DNA of 31,196 nt from a virus: positions 1 through 31,196 of IMG/VR virus record IMGVR_UViG_3300017753_000051; one strand, 5' to 3'. The stretch's first letter is position 1, and every line of letters begins with the position of its first letter. The position numbers and the translations under genes are program-made. Shown in pieces: positions 9,433 to 16,471 of this stretch. Under the pieces are notes generated by a model. It saw only the letters and a list, made by a program, of their open reading frames with translations. It ran no database searches and was not told the DNA's origin.

Positions 9433-9443
9433 TACTAATATAT

Positions 9444-9451
9444 TATAAATT
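9444..9451 (+). promoter_or_regulatory. Late promoter octamer (TATAAATT) for gp19
   Basis: TATAAATT matches the T4 late consensus TATAAATA at seven of eight positions. It lies between the gp18 stop and the gp19 Shine-Dalgarno, 20 bases before the ATG. Confidence 0.55.
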
Positions 9452-9454
9452 ACT

Positions 9455-9462
9455 AAAGGAGG
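9455..9462 (+). promoter_or_regulatory. Near-perfect Shine-Dalgarno of gp19
   Basis: AAAGGAGG with 9 bases to the ATG is the strongest ribosome-binding site in the window, as expected for the abundant tube subunit. It begins only 3 bases after the promoter octamer, so a transcript would have to start within or just before it if that octamer is used; readthrough from gp18 is the alternative. Confidence 0.75.
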
Positions 9463-9471
9463 AAACTAACA

Positions 9472-10089
9472 ATGGCACAAATTCCAACTCGCGGAATCTC
9501 ATCTTTTAAGTCAAAACTTACCGGGGGTGGCGCACGTCCTAATCTATTCGAGGTGGACGTTACCTTCCCAGCCGCTGTTAACCTTGGTGTCCAAGGTGAT
9601 GGTGGTAGTGGTTCATTTGACTCTGAAAACTTCAGATTTCTCTGCAAAACTGCAGCACTTCCTGGTTCAAATGTTACTCCTATCGAAGTTCCCTTTAGAG
9701 GTCGCACTCTGAAGATTGCTGGAGATAGAACTATAGAACCATGGTCGGTAACCATCATCAACGATGAGGACTTCTCCCATAGAAGATCATTTGAGGCATG
9801 GATTCAAAACATGGCTCAATATGGAGACCACTCCGGTCTTACCGATCCCAACTCTTATATGGGTAACGCAGTTGTTTATCAACTCGGTAGAAGTGAGTCA
9901 AATCAACAGGGAACTAACACAACTGGAGATAACTCTAGAATTTTGGCACAATATCGTTTCATCGATATTTTCCCAACTTCTATCTCTGAAATCGGACTTT
10001 CTTACGATAGTGAGAATGCAATCGAAGAGTTTACCGTTGACTTCCAAGTTCAGTACTACTTCCCAGAAGCACCTGGTACTGGAGCTTGA
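9472..10089 (+). CDS. gp19: Tail tube protein gp19
   Basis: This subunit polymerises into the inner tail tube through which DNA passes. The protein has the tube fold pattern: an N-terminal strand region ending in FRFLCKTAALPGSNVTPIEV, then FRGRTLKIAGDRTIEPWSVT, the helix FSHRRSFEAWIQNM, and the C-terminal strands FIDIFPTSISEIGLSYD and EEFTVDFQVQYYFPE. The length is 205 aa against 163 in T4. It lies between sheath and portal, the T4 order. The C-terminal pattern resembles the gp3-like protein encoded at 15908-16471, consistent with a shared tube-type fold. Confidence 0.95.
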   Translation: MAQIPTRGISSFKSKLTGGGARPNLFEVDVTFPAAVNLGVQGDGGSGSFDSENFRFLCKTAALPGSNVTPIEVPFRGRTLKIAGDRTIEPWSVTIINDEDFSHRRSFEAWIQNMAQYGDHSGLTDPNSYMGNAVVYQLGRSESNQQGTNTTGDNSRILAQYRFIDIFPTSISEIGLSYDSENAIEEFTVDFQVQYYFPEAPGTGA

Positions 10090-10095
10090 TAAATA
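10088..10095 (+). promoter_or_regulatory. Late promoter octamer (GATAAATA) for gp20
   Basis: The octamer overlaps the gp19 stop codon (reading TGATAAATA) and lies 28 bases before the gp20 ATG. Confidence 0.55.
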
Positions 10096-10123
10096 GTTTG
10101 AGGAAAAGTTCAAACCTTAAATA

Positions 10124-11776
10124 ATGACAAAACTCTTTGGCTTCTCTATTGAGGATAAAAACCAATTATCACCCGCTGCGGTCTCGCCCGTTCCTCCTAA
10201 TAATGAGGACGGGTCTGACCATTATTTGAGCAGTGGGTTTTTTGGTTCTTATGTTGACATTGAAGGTGTATATAAAACTGAGTTTGATTTAATCAAACGA
10301 TATCGTGAAATGTCACTTCATCCAGAAGCAGACAGTGCAATTGAAGATATTGTAAATGAAGCGGTTGTATCAGATACTAATGATACTCCTGTTGAGATTG
10401 AACTTTCTAACTTGAATGCCAGTGATGGCATTAAGAAAAAGATTAGACAAGAGTTTAAATATATTCTTGACCTTTTAGATTTTGATAAGAAAGCACACGA
10501 AATCTACAGAAACTGGTATATCGACGGTCGTTTATATTACCACAAAATTATTGACTTGAAAAATCCCCAAAACGGTATTCAAGAACTTCGTTATATTGAC
10601 TCACTTAAGATTCGTTATGTTCGTCAAATGAAAAAGCAGGAAAAAGATTCTCGTTTGGCGGTTTATCAATCAAACAATCCCATGGAATATGAATTCCCTG
10701 AGATTGAAGAGTATTTTGTATACAATCCCAAGTCAGTTTATTCTACAACTAGTCCCAGTTCTATGGCTGGAGCAAGTAAGGATATCAAAATTGCAAGAGA
10801 TGCAATTTCATATTGCACTTCTGGTCTTGTAGATAGAAATAAGGGATCAACTCTTTCGTATCTACACAAAGCAATTAAGGCACTCAATCAACTTCGTATG
10901 ATTGAGGATTCTTTGGTAATCTATCGTTTGAGTAGAGCACCAGAACGTAGAATCTTCTACATTGATGTTGGCAATCTACCTAAACAGAAAGCAGAACAGT
11001 ATCTGCGTGATGTTATGAGTAGATACCGTAACAAACTTGTGTATGATTCTAGTACTGGAGAAGTTCGTGATGATAAAAAGCATATGAGTATGCTTGAGGA
11101 TTTCTGGTTACCTCGTCGCGAAGGAGGTCGTGGTACTGAAATTACAACTTTACCAGGTGGGCAGAACCTTGGAGAAATTACTGATATTAAGTATTTCCAA
11201 GAAAAACTTTATCGTGCCTTGAACGTTCCTACTTCACGTATTGGTGGAGAAGGTGGGTTTAACCTTGGTCGTTCTTCTGAAATTCTTAGAGACGAAGTTA
11301 AGTTCAGTAAGTTTGTTGGACGTTTGAGAAAGAGATTTTCTGCAATGTTCAATGATATGCTGAAAACTCAACTCATTCTTAAGAATGTTATCACTCCCCA
11401 AGATTGGGAGATTATGAGTGAGCATATTCAGTATGATTTCATGTATGATAACCATTTTGCAGAACTGAAAGAAGCAGAACTTCTCAACGAAAGGTTGAGT
11501 ATGGTTCAGCAAGCAGAACCTTATGTGGGTAAGTATTTCTCCCAAGACTATTTGCGTCGTAAGGTTCTCCGTCAGACTGATCAAGAGATCATCGAACAAA
11601 ATATGCTGATTGAAAAAGAAATAGAAGCAGGCATAATTCCTGATCCGGCAGAAATGCAAGTTGATCCAGCAACTGGACAATTAGCAGCACCTGGTGGTGG
11701 AGACTTGGGTGCTCCTGTTTTAGAACCTGAAATTGACGAAACTTCAGTTGAACCACCAGAAGGTGGAGAAATCTGA
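10124..11776 (+). CDS. gp20: Portal vertex protein gp20
   Basis: The dodecameric portal initiates head assembly, docks gp17 and later joins the tail. The 550-aa protein (T4: 524) carries recognisable portal segments: SGFFGSYVDIEGVYKTEFDL and IKRYREMSLHPEADSAIEDI near the N-terminus, GRLYYHKIIDLKNPQNGIQE, RAPERRIFYIDVGNLPKQKA, DFWLPRREGGRGTEITTLPG, and PTSRIGGEGGFNLGRSSEIL. Sequences of this last kind are used as cyanophage g20 marker-gene sites. The C-terminal tail is Pro/Gly/Glu-rich and variable. The gene starts 34 bases after gp19 and has its own late octamer. Confidence 0.97.
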   Translation: MTKLFGFSIEDKNQLSPAAVSPVPPNNEDGSDHYLSSGFFGSYVDIEGVYKTEFDLIKRYREMSLHPEADSAIEDIVNEAVVSDTNDTPVEIELSNLNASDGIKKKIRQEFKYILDLLDFDKKAHEIYRNWYIDGRLYYHKIIDLKNPQNGIQELRYIDSLKIRYVRQMKKQEKDSRLAVYQSNNPMEYEFPEIEEYFVYNPKSVYSTTSPSSMAGASKDIKIARDAISYCTSGLVDRNKGSTLSYLHKAIKALNQLRMIEDSLVIYRLSRAPERRIFYIDVGNLPKQKAEQYLRDVMSRYRNKLVYDSSTGEVRDDKKHMSMLEDFWLPRREGGRGTEITTLPGGQNLGEITDIKYFQEKLYRALNVPTSRIGGEGGFNLGRSSEILRDEVKFSKFVGRLRKRFSAMFNDMLKTQLILKNVITPQDWEIMSEHIQYDFMYDNHFAELKEAELLNERLSMVQQAEPYVGKYFSQDYLRRKVLRQTDQEIIEQNMLIEKEIEAGIIPDPAEMQVDPATGQLAAPGGGDLGAPVLEPEIDETSVEPPEGGEI

Positions 11777-11782
11777 TAAATA
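11775..11782 (+). promoter_or_regulatory. Late promoter octamer (GATAAATA) before gp67-like gene
   Basis: It again reads TGATAAATA, with the TGA being the gp20 stop codon. It lies 24 bases before the ATG at 11807. Confidence 0.55.
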
Positions 11783-11806
11783 AAAACAAATTACAAATTT
11801 AAACCG

Positions 11807-11977
11807 ATGGATGAATTAATGAATGCGATTATCTCCGATGAGAGTCCATCTCAAGTGACTGACAAGATTAAAGATATTCTTTTTGCAAAATCTGGAAAGA
11901 GAATTGAAATGATTAAACCTATTATTGCCGGTGATATGTTTAATAATGTCCAAGAATATTCTTCAGAAGAAGAATAG
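11807..11977 (+). CDS. gp67: Prohead core peptide, gp67-like
   Basis: This is a 56-aa ORF beginning MDELMNAIISDESPSQVTDK, followed by IKDILFAKSGKRIEMIKPII and ending in an acidic tail YSSEEE. T4 gp67, an 80-aa prohead core protein encoded directly after the portal gene, has the same architecture: an N-terminal MEgLIeAIkS-like motif, a short amphipathic helical body and an acidic C-terminus. Both its place between gp20 and gp21 and its own late octamer support the assignment. The acidic tail is shorter than in T4. In T4 the core proteins are cut by gp21 during maturation; cleavage of this peptide is inference. Confidence 0.65.
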   Translation: MDELMNAIISDESPSQVTDKIKDILFAKSGKRIEMIKPIIAGDMFNNVQEYSSEEE

Positions 11978-11978
11978 T

Positions 11979-11986
11979 AATAAATA
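11979..11986 (+). promoter_or_regulatory. Late promoter octamer (AATAAATA), partly duplicated
   Basis: AATAAATA is followed three bases later by a near copy, AATAAATG (11990-11997). It lies 24 bases before the ATG at 12011 and just after the gp67-like stop. Confidence 0.5.
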
Positions 11987-12010
11987 AGTAATAAATGTAT
12001 TATAAGAATA

Positions 12011-12571
12011 ATGACTCATAGACCAGTCGGGTCTGGCGTCTCGTTTTCTACGTCAACAAGTTCATCGAAATCTGCTGCTTTTACTGGGAAATCTCAGGCA
12101 CTCAGACTTTTTGCTACAGATAGTAATACCTTTGTTGCAATTGGAACTGAACCGACTGCAACTTTGAACGATTATGCCGTGCCAGCAGGAACCACTGCAA
12201 CTATTGCTATCAATAACGGATCTGCAAGAGTTGTTGATGTTACTCGCGGAGCAACTACTTTCATTCATTTTCCTGAAGGTCAAGCATCTCCATTTGGTGT
12301 AGGAGATTATGTTTCCTTATCAACTTCAGATAATGGTGGACAAGATTATTATAATTTTAGTCATAAACCAGTAACTGCAGTTGCAACTTCTGCAAATGTT
12401 GATGGTTTCTTTTCAACTAGAATTACAGTCGGAACAGATACATCAGGTATTGGAACTGCATTTAACGATCCCGATACATCATTGAGAAATTCAATCAAAG
12501 TTGCAGCGATCACTGATCAAGGAACTGGAGCACTCTACACACAACAAGTACAAATTAGCGGAGCAGCCTGA
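12011..12571 (+). CDS. Beta-rich protein in the prohead-core cluster, function unknown
   Basis: The 186-aa product is Ser/Thr/Gly-rich and predicted all-beta (FVAIGTEPTATLNDYAVPAG, TTATIAINNGSARVVDVTRG, VGDYVSLSTS), with no cysteine or membrane segment. It occupies the place of T4 gene 68 but does not look like gp68, a charged helical core protein. A head decoration or other virion protein is more in keeping with the composition. Its stop overlaps the gp21 start (TGATG), so translation of the protease is coupled to it. I do not recognise a named family. Confidence 0.65.
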   Translation: MTHRPVGSGVSFSTSTSSSKSAAFTGKSQALRLFATDSNTFVAIGTEPTATLNDYAVPAGTTATIAINNGSARVVDVTRGATTFIHFPEGQASPFGVGDYVSLSTSDNGGQDYYNFSHKPVTAVATSANVDGFFSTRITVGTDTSGIGTAFNDPDTSLRNSIKVAAITDQGTGALYTQQVQISGAA

Positions 12572-13221
12572 TGAAACTAATTAGAGAAGAAGTAGAATCA
12601 GTAGAATTTATTGTCGAATCTAAGAACGGCAAAAAGTCTATGTATATTGAGGGAGTATTCCTTCAAGGAAACATCAAGAACCGTAATGGTCGTATGTATC
12701 CTATGGATACTCTTCGTAAAGAAGTTTCGCGCTATAACGAAAATCATGTTCAATCAGGTAGAGCACTTGGAGAACTTGGTCATCCTGATGGACCAACAGT
12801 AAATTTAGATCGTGTATCTCATAAGATTATTTCTTTAAGAGAGAGTGGATCTAACTTTATTGGTAAAGCAAAAATTTTAAGTACCCCTATGGGTAAAATT
12901 GCATCTTCACTTATCGATGAAGGCGTAAAACTTGGAGTTTCATCTCGTGGTATTGGTTCATTAAAGCAGACTCGTGAAGGTGTTAATATTGTAAGTGATG
13001 ATTTTATGCTTGCAACTGCTGCTGATATTGTAGCAGATCCTTCTGCACCCGATGCTTTTGTTGAGGGTATTATGGAAGGTAAAGACTGGGTGTGGGATGG
13101 CGGCATTCTTCGTGAGAAGTATGCTGAGAAAACATACCAACATATTAATACGTTAGTAGATCAAAAGCAACTTGATGAACAAAAGTTAAATTTGTTTAAT
13201 CAGTTTCTTTCAAATTTATAA
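12571..13221 (+). CDS. gp21: Prohead core scaffolding protease gp21
   Basis: A serine protease of the T4 gp21/herpesvirus assemblin type that digests the scaffold and trims the capsid protein during prohead maturation. Catalytic-site motifs are visible: H71 in ELGHPDGPTVNLDRVSH and the serine pair S124/S125 in GVSSRGIGSL. The N-terminal motif GVFLQGNIKNRNGRMYP is also family-typical. The length of 216 aa is close to T4 (212). Likely target sites, (L/I)-x-E followed by a small residue, occur in gp23 (LNE|A) and gp22 (LSE|D). Confidence 0.95.
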   Translation: MKLIREEVESVEFIVESKNGKKSMYIEGVFLQGNIKNRNGRMYPMDTLRKEVSRYNENHVQSGRALGELGHPDGPTVNLDRVSHKIISLRESGSNFIGKAKILSTPMGKIASSLIDEGVKLGVSSRGIGSLKQTREGVNIVSDDFMLATAADIVADPSAPDAFVEGIMEGKDWVWDGGILREKYAEKTYQHINTLVDQKQLDEQKLNLFNQFLSNL

Positions 13222-13224
13222 TTC

Positions 13225-13232
13225 TATAAATA
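13225..13232 (+). promoter_or_regulatory. Perfect late promoter octamer (TATAAATA) for gp22
   Basis: This is an exact match to the T4 late consensus TATAAATA, immediately after the gp21 stop and 37 bases before the gp22 ATG. A second overlapping TAAATA follows at 13231-13236. Confidence 0.7.
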
Positions 13233-13269
13233 AATATAGATTAATTCAGAGGTTAGACGGAGAGTCAAA

Positions 13270-14352
13270 ATGTCGCGTGATAAAAATTTACAAGAAATGG
13301 AAGCAGGCACAAAGCAATCCAAAACTGCTGTTAATGCAGGTGCTAAGCCCGCAGACGCAATGGATACTTCAGTAGCAGGTTCCTACGAAGATCTCGGTGG
13401 TCCCACCCCCGAGAACTACAAACCCGATGACGATTCAGCAAAACTGAAAACGCCCGGTGCTACCCTTAAGCAAGTTAAGGACGTAGTAAACAAAGGTTCC
13501 AAAGCAGCAGAACCAATGAAGGGTATGAAAGAAGAGGAGCAACTCGATACTGAAGAAGTACTCGAGGAAGAAGAAGTTGCTACTGAAGAAGTTGCTACTG
13601 AAGAAGTAGTTGCTGAAGCAACTCCCGAATATGACATCGAAGAAGATGTCAATGCTCTGCTTGGCGGTGAAGATCTTTCCGAAGACTTCAAAGCAAAAGC
13701 AAAAACCATTTTTGAAGCAGCAATCAATACTAAGGTCGCTGAAGTCAAAGAAGCATTAGAAGCACAGTACGAAGAAAGACTGACAGAACGTTTAGTCGAA
13801 GAAACCGTAGAACTCAAGGAAAGAGTTGATTCTTACCTTGAGTATGTTGCTGATGAGTGGGTTAACGAAAACGAGCTCGCCATCGAACAAGGTCTTAAGA
13901 CCGAAATGACCGAATCCTTCCTTGAAGGAATGAAGGGTCTTTTTGAAGAACATTATGTAACAATCCCTGAAGATAAGTATGATGTACTTGAGAGCATGGT
14001 AGAAAAACTTGATGATATGGAGACAAAACTCAATGAGCAGATTGAGAAGAATATCGGATTAAACAAGAGACTCGCTGAGTCTGTTGCCGATAGTATTCTT
14101 GATCACGTATCCGAAGGTCTCGCTCAGACCCAGAAGGAGAAACTCGCCTCACTTTCTGAAAGTGTTGAGTTTGAAAGTGAAGAAGAATATCGTGAAAAGC
14201 TGGAGACACTTAAGGAGTCATATTTCTCCTCTAAGCCACAGTCTTCTTCTGCTAAAACTGAAACCCTTTCTGAAGGTGTAGATGTTTCTGCAGAATCATA
14301 TACTGGTTCTATGGATTCATACCTCAGAACCCTAGGTTCCTTTAGCAAATAA
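13270..14352 (+). CDS. gp22: Prohead core scaffold protein gp22
   Basis: The scaffold forms the temporary core around which gp23 assembles and is degraded by gp21. The product is very acidic and mostly helical, with a low-complexity Glu/Val/Ala stretch near residues 95-120 (EEVATEEVATEEVVAEATPE). A helical core EDFKAKAKTIFEAAINTKVA and long amphipathic helices run to about residue 310. The C-terminus ends SYTGSMDSYLRTLGSFSK, similar to the conserved end of gp22 proteins. It is 360 aa against 269 in T4; the extra sequence is at the N-terminus, a pattern I associate with cyanophages. It has its own perfect late octamer. Confidence 0.93.
   Translation: MSRDKNLQEMEAGTKQSKTAVNAGAKPADAMDTSVAGSYEDLGGPTPENYKPDDDSAKLKTPGATLKQVKDVVNKGSKAAEPMKGMKEEEQLDTEEVLEEEEVATEEVATEEVVAEATPEYDIEEDVNALLGGEDLSEDFKAKAKTIFEAAINTKVAEVKEALEAQYEERLTERLVEETVELKERVDSYLEYVADEWVNENELAIEQGLKTEMTESFLEGMKGLFEEHYVTIPEDKYDVLESMVEKLDDMETKLNEQIEKNIGLNKRLAESVADSILDHVSEGLAQTQKEKLASLSESVEFESEEEYREKLETLKESYFSSKPQSSSAKTETLSEGVDVSAESYTGSMDSYLRTLGSFSK
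13573..13602 (+). repeat. Perfect tandem 15-base repeat inside gp22
   Basis: Two exact copies of GAAGTTGCTACTGAA encode EVATE-EVATE. A third, diverged copy (GAAGTAGTTGCTGAA) follows at once. The repeat is in frame, so copy-number changes would only lengthen or shorten the acidic scaffold segment. Confidence 0.85.
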
Positions 14353-14372
14353 TTGAATTTAATATAATTCAA
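14353..14372. repeat. Inverted repeat in the gp22-gp23 gap
   Basis: Arms TTGAATT (14353-14359) and AATTCAA (14366-14372) are perfect 7-base inverted repeats around a 6-base spacer, starting on the base after the gp22 stop. A TATAAT (14363-14368) lies within it without a usable -35. It is AU-only in the loop and lacks a U tract, so it is not a classical terminator. An mRNA processing or stability hairpin before gp23 is possible. Confidence 0.5.
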
Positions 14373-14404
14373 ACGTAAACAAACACTTATTAAGGTAATA
14401 GCAA

Positions 14405-15826
14405 ATGTTCCAATCCGAGCATCTGCAGGAAAAGTGGGCACCTCTTCTCAACCACGAAGGTTGTGACAAGATCTCTGATCCTCATAGAAGAGCCGTCACC
14501 GCTGTCCTGTTAGAAAACCAAGAAAAATTTATGCGTGAGCAGTCTGCTTTCTCTGAAAGTGGAATGCTTAACGAAGCACCTACTAACTCTGCCGGTAATG
14601 GTGGATTCACTGGATCTGCAGCAGCTGCAGGACCTACCGCAGGTTTCGACCCCGTTCTGATCTCCTTGATCAGACGTTCAATGCCTAACCTGGTCGCATA
14701 TGACCTGGCTGGTGTTCAACCAATGAGTGGTCCTACTGGACTTATCTTCGCGATGCGTTCGCGTTATACCAACCAGTCAGGTAACGAATCATTCTTCAAC
14801 GAGCCTGATTCCGCATTCTCTGGTCAGGATGCAGGCAACGACCTCACTAACGGGTTCTCAGACGTTGCTGCTGGTATGGGTACTACCAGTCAGTCTGGTT
14901 CTAACCCCTCAATCCTGAACCCTGTTGGTTCTGCAACCTCCACCGCATATGATGTCGGTCAGGGTATGCGTACCGATGACGCAGAAGGTCTGGATGGTAG
15001 CGCAGGTAATGCGTTCAACCAGATGGCATTCTCTATCGAGAAAGTCACCGTAACCGCTAAGTCCAGAGCTCTGAAGGCAGAGTACTCTTTGGAACTCGCA
15101 CAAGACCTTAAGGCAATCCACGGTCTGAACGCTGAAGCGGAACTCGCTAACATTCTCTCTACTGAGATTCTGGCTGAGATCAACCGCGAAGTTATCAGAA
15201 CCATCTATAAGGTTGCTGAACAAGGCGCTGTTGAGAACACCGCTACTGCTGGTGTATTCGACCTCGACGTTGACTCCAACGGTCGCTGGAGTGTTGAGAA
15301 GTTCAAGGGTCTCCTGTTCCAAATCGAGCGTGATGCAAACCGCATTGCACAAAGAACTCGTCGCGGAAAGGGTAACATCATCCTGTGTTCTGCAGACGTT
15401 GCTTCTGCATTGACCATGGCTGGTGTACTCGACTACACCCCCGCACTCAACGCTAACCTGAACGTTGATGATTCTGGTAACACCTTTGCTGGTATTCTGC
15501 AAGGTAAGTATCGTGTTTATATCGATCCTTATGCTTCCAACCTGGCTGCTAACAACGGTGGTCTGGCACAAGGTTCTAACCAGTACTACGTCGTCGGTTA
15601 TAAGGGTTCTTCGCCTTATGACGCAGGTGTGTTCTACTGCCCATACGTTCCTCTTCAGATGGTTCGTGCAGTTGGAGAGAACTCCTTCCAACCTAAAATC
15701 GGCTTCAAGACCCGCTACGGTCTTGTCGCGAACCCCTTCGCAGAAGGAACCGAGCAGGGTCTGGGACGCCTCCAGGTCAATAAGAACCGCTACTATCGTC
15801 GCGTTGCTGTCAAGAACATCATGTGA
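14405..15826 (+). CDS. gp23: Major capsid protein gp23
   Basis: This HK97-fold subunit builds the head. Family segments are clear: WAPLLNHEGCDKISDPHRRA near the N-terminus, LVAYDLAGVQPMSGPTGLIF, AMRSRYTNQSGNESFFNEPD, MAFSIEKVTVTAKSRALKAE, YSLELAQDLKAIHGLNAEAE, and C-terminal FQPKIGFKTRYGLVANPFAE with KNRYYRRVAVKNIM. The predicted gp21 cleavage site is after E57 (LNE|APTN), matching the place where T4 gp23 is cut after E65. It is 473 aa. Codon use is visibly richer in C-ending codons (AAC, TCC, ACC) than in neighbours, consistent with very high expression. TAAGGT lies 9 bases before the ATG; a terminator follows. Confidence 0.98.
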   Translation: MFQSEHLQEKWAPLLNHEGCDKISDPHRRAVTAVLLENQEKFMREQSAFSESGMLNEAPTNSAGNGGFTGSAAAAGPTAGFDPVLISLIRRSMPNLVAYDLAGVQPMSGPTGLIFAMRSRYTNQSGNESFFNEPDSAFSGQDAGNDLTNGFSDVAAGMGTTSQSGSNPSILNPVGSATSTAYDVGQGMRTDDAEGLDGSAGNAFNQMAFSIEKVTVTAKSRALKAEYSLELAQDLKAIHGLNAEAELANILSTEILAEINREVIRTIYKVAEQGAVENTATAGVFDLDVDSNGRWSVEKFKGLLFQIERDANRIAQRTRRGKGNIILCSADVASALTMAGVLDYTPALNANLNVDDSGNTFAGILQGKYRVYIDPYASNLAANNGGLAQGSNQYYVVGYKGSSPYDAGVFYCPYVPLQMVRAVGENSFQPKIGFKTRYGLVANPFAEGTEQGLGRLQVNKNRYYRRVAVKNIM

Positions 15827-15850
15827 TCCATTCGGTTCACATCGTTCTTC

Positions 15851-15881
15851 AGAGGGTGGTCTTCGGACCCCCTCTTTTTTT
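15851..15881 (+). terminator. Intrinsic terminator after gp23
   Basis: A 10-base-pair stem, AGAGGG(t)GGTC paired with GACCCCCTCT with one bulged T at 15857, closes a TTCG tetraloop (15862-15865) and is followed by a run of seven T. This is a textbook rho-independent terminator closing the head-gene block. Confidence 0.92.
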
Positions 15882-15883
15882 AT

Positions 15884-15894
15884 CTAAATAAATA
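15884..15894 (+). promoter_or_regulatory. Late promoter octamer (CTAAATAAATA) for gp3
   Basis: The motif lies directly downstream of the terminator T-run and 13 bases before the gp3 ATG, so it would restart transcription for the next unit. Confidence 0.6.
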
Positions 15895-15907
15895 TAAAAC
15901 TGAGATA

Positions 15908-16471
15908 ATGGCAGTATCAAACGCATTTGCCAACCAGATACAGAATAGAAATTTTCTATCTCCAGTTGGATTTAAATTTATTTTGAATCGAACTCCTAAA
16001 GTATCATTTTTTGGTAATTCTGCAAACGTACCAGGCATAACTCTTGGTATAGCAGAACAACCAACTTACCTTAAAAATATTCCAGTTCCTGGAGATAAGA
16101 TAGATTTTCAGGACTTTACGTTAAGGTTTATTGTCGATGAGAATCTTGAAAACTATATGGAGATGCAAAAGTGGATTCGTGGATTAGGATTCCCAGAATC
16201 TCTTGAAGAAATATATGACCTTCAGAATAGTAAAAGATATACTGAAGCAAATAGAGAAAAGATTATGGACATCTATTCAGATGGCACTCTTTTCATTCTA
16301 AACAGTAGTAATAATATCAACTTCCAAGTTAAGTTTAAAGATATGTTTCCATATCAATTAACAGATTTATCTTTTGATGCCACAGATGTTGACATTGAAT
16401 ACTTTACATCAGAGGTCACTTTCAAGTATACTATCTATGATATACTAGATAAAAACGGCAATCCCTTATGA
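15908..16471 (+). CDS. gp3: Tail completion and sheath stabiliser protein gp3
   Basis: T4 gp3 caps the head-proximal end of the tail tube and sets its length. This 187-aa protein (T4: 176) keeps the pattern of a proline-glycine turn (NVPGITLGIAEQPTYLKNIP), a strand-helix unit (DFTLRFIVDENLENYMEMQK, WIRGLGFPES) equivalent to T4 VRFIVDEELKSWIGMYEWML-type sequence, and C-terminal strands FPYQLTDLSFDATDVDIEYF. The same layout is seen in gp19, supporting a tube-like fold. It lies between gp23 and uvsY, a typical cyanophage position. Its TGA overlaps the uvsY ATG. Confidence 0.85.
   Translation: MAVSNAFANQIQNRNFLSPVGFKFILNRTPKVSFFGNSANVPGITLGIAEQPTYLKNIPVPGDKIDFQDFTLRFIVDENLENYMEMQKWIRGLGFPESLEEIYDLQNSKRYTEANREKIMDIYSDGTLFILNSSNNINFQVKFKDMFPYQLTDLSFDATDVDIEYFTSEVTFKYTIYDILDKNGNPL

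Noticed and set aside
11234-11680. A 148-codon antisense open frame beneath gp20
   Set aside because: It overlaps the conserved portal gene completely and has no recognisable product.
14909-15691. A 260-codon antisense open frame beneath gp23
   Set aside because: It runs opposite the well-supported gp23 gene, resembles no family, and follows from gp23 codon choice suppressing stops on the complement.
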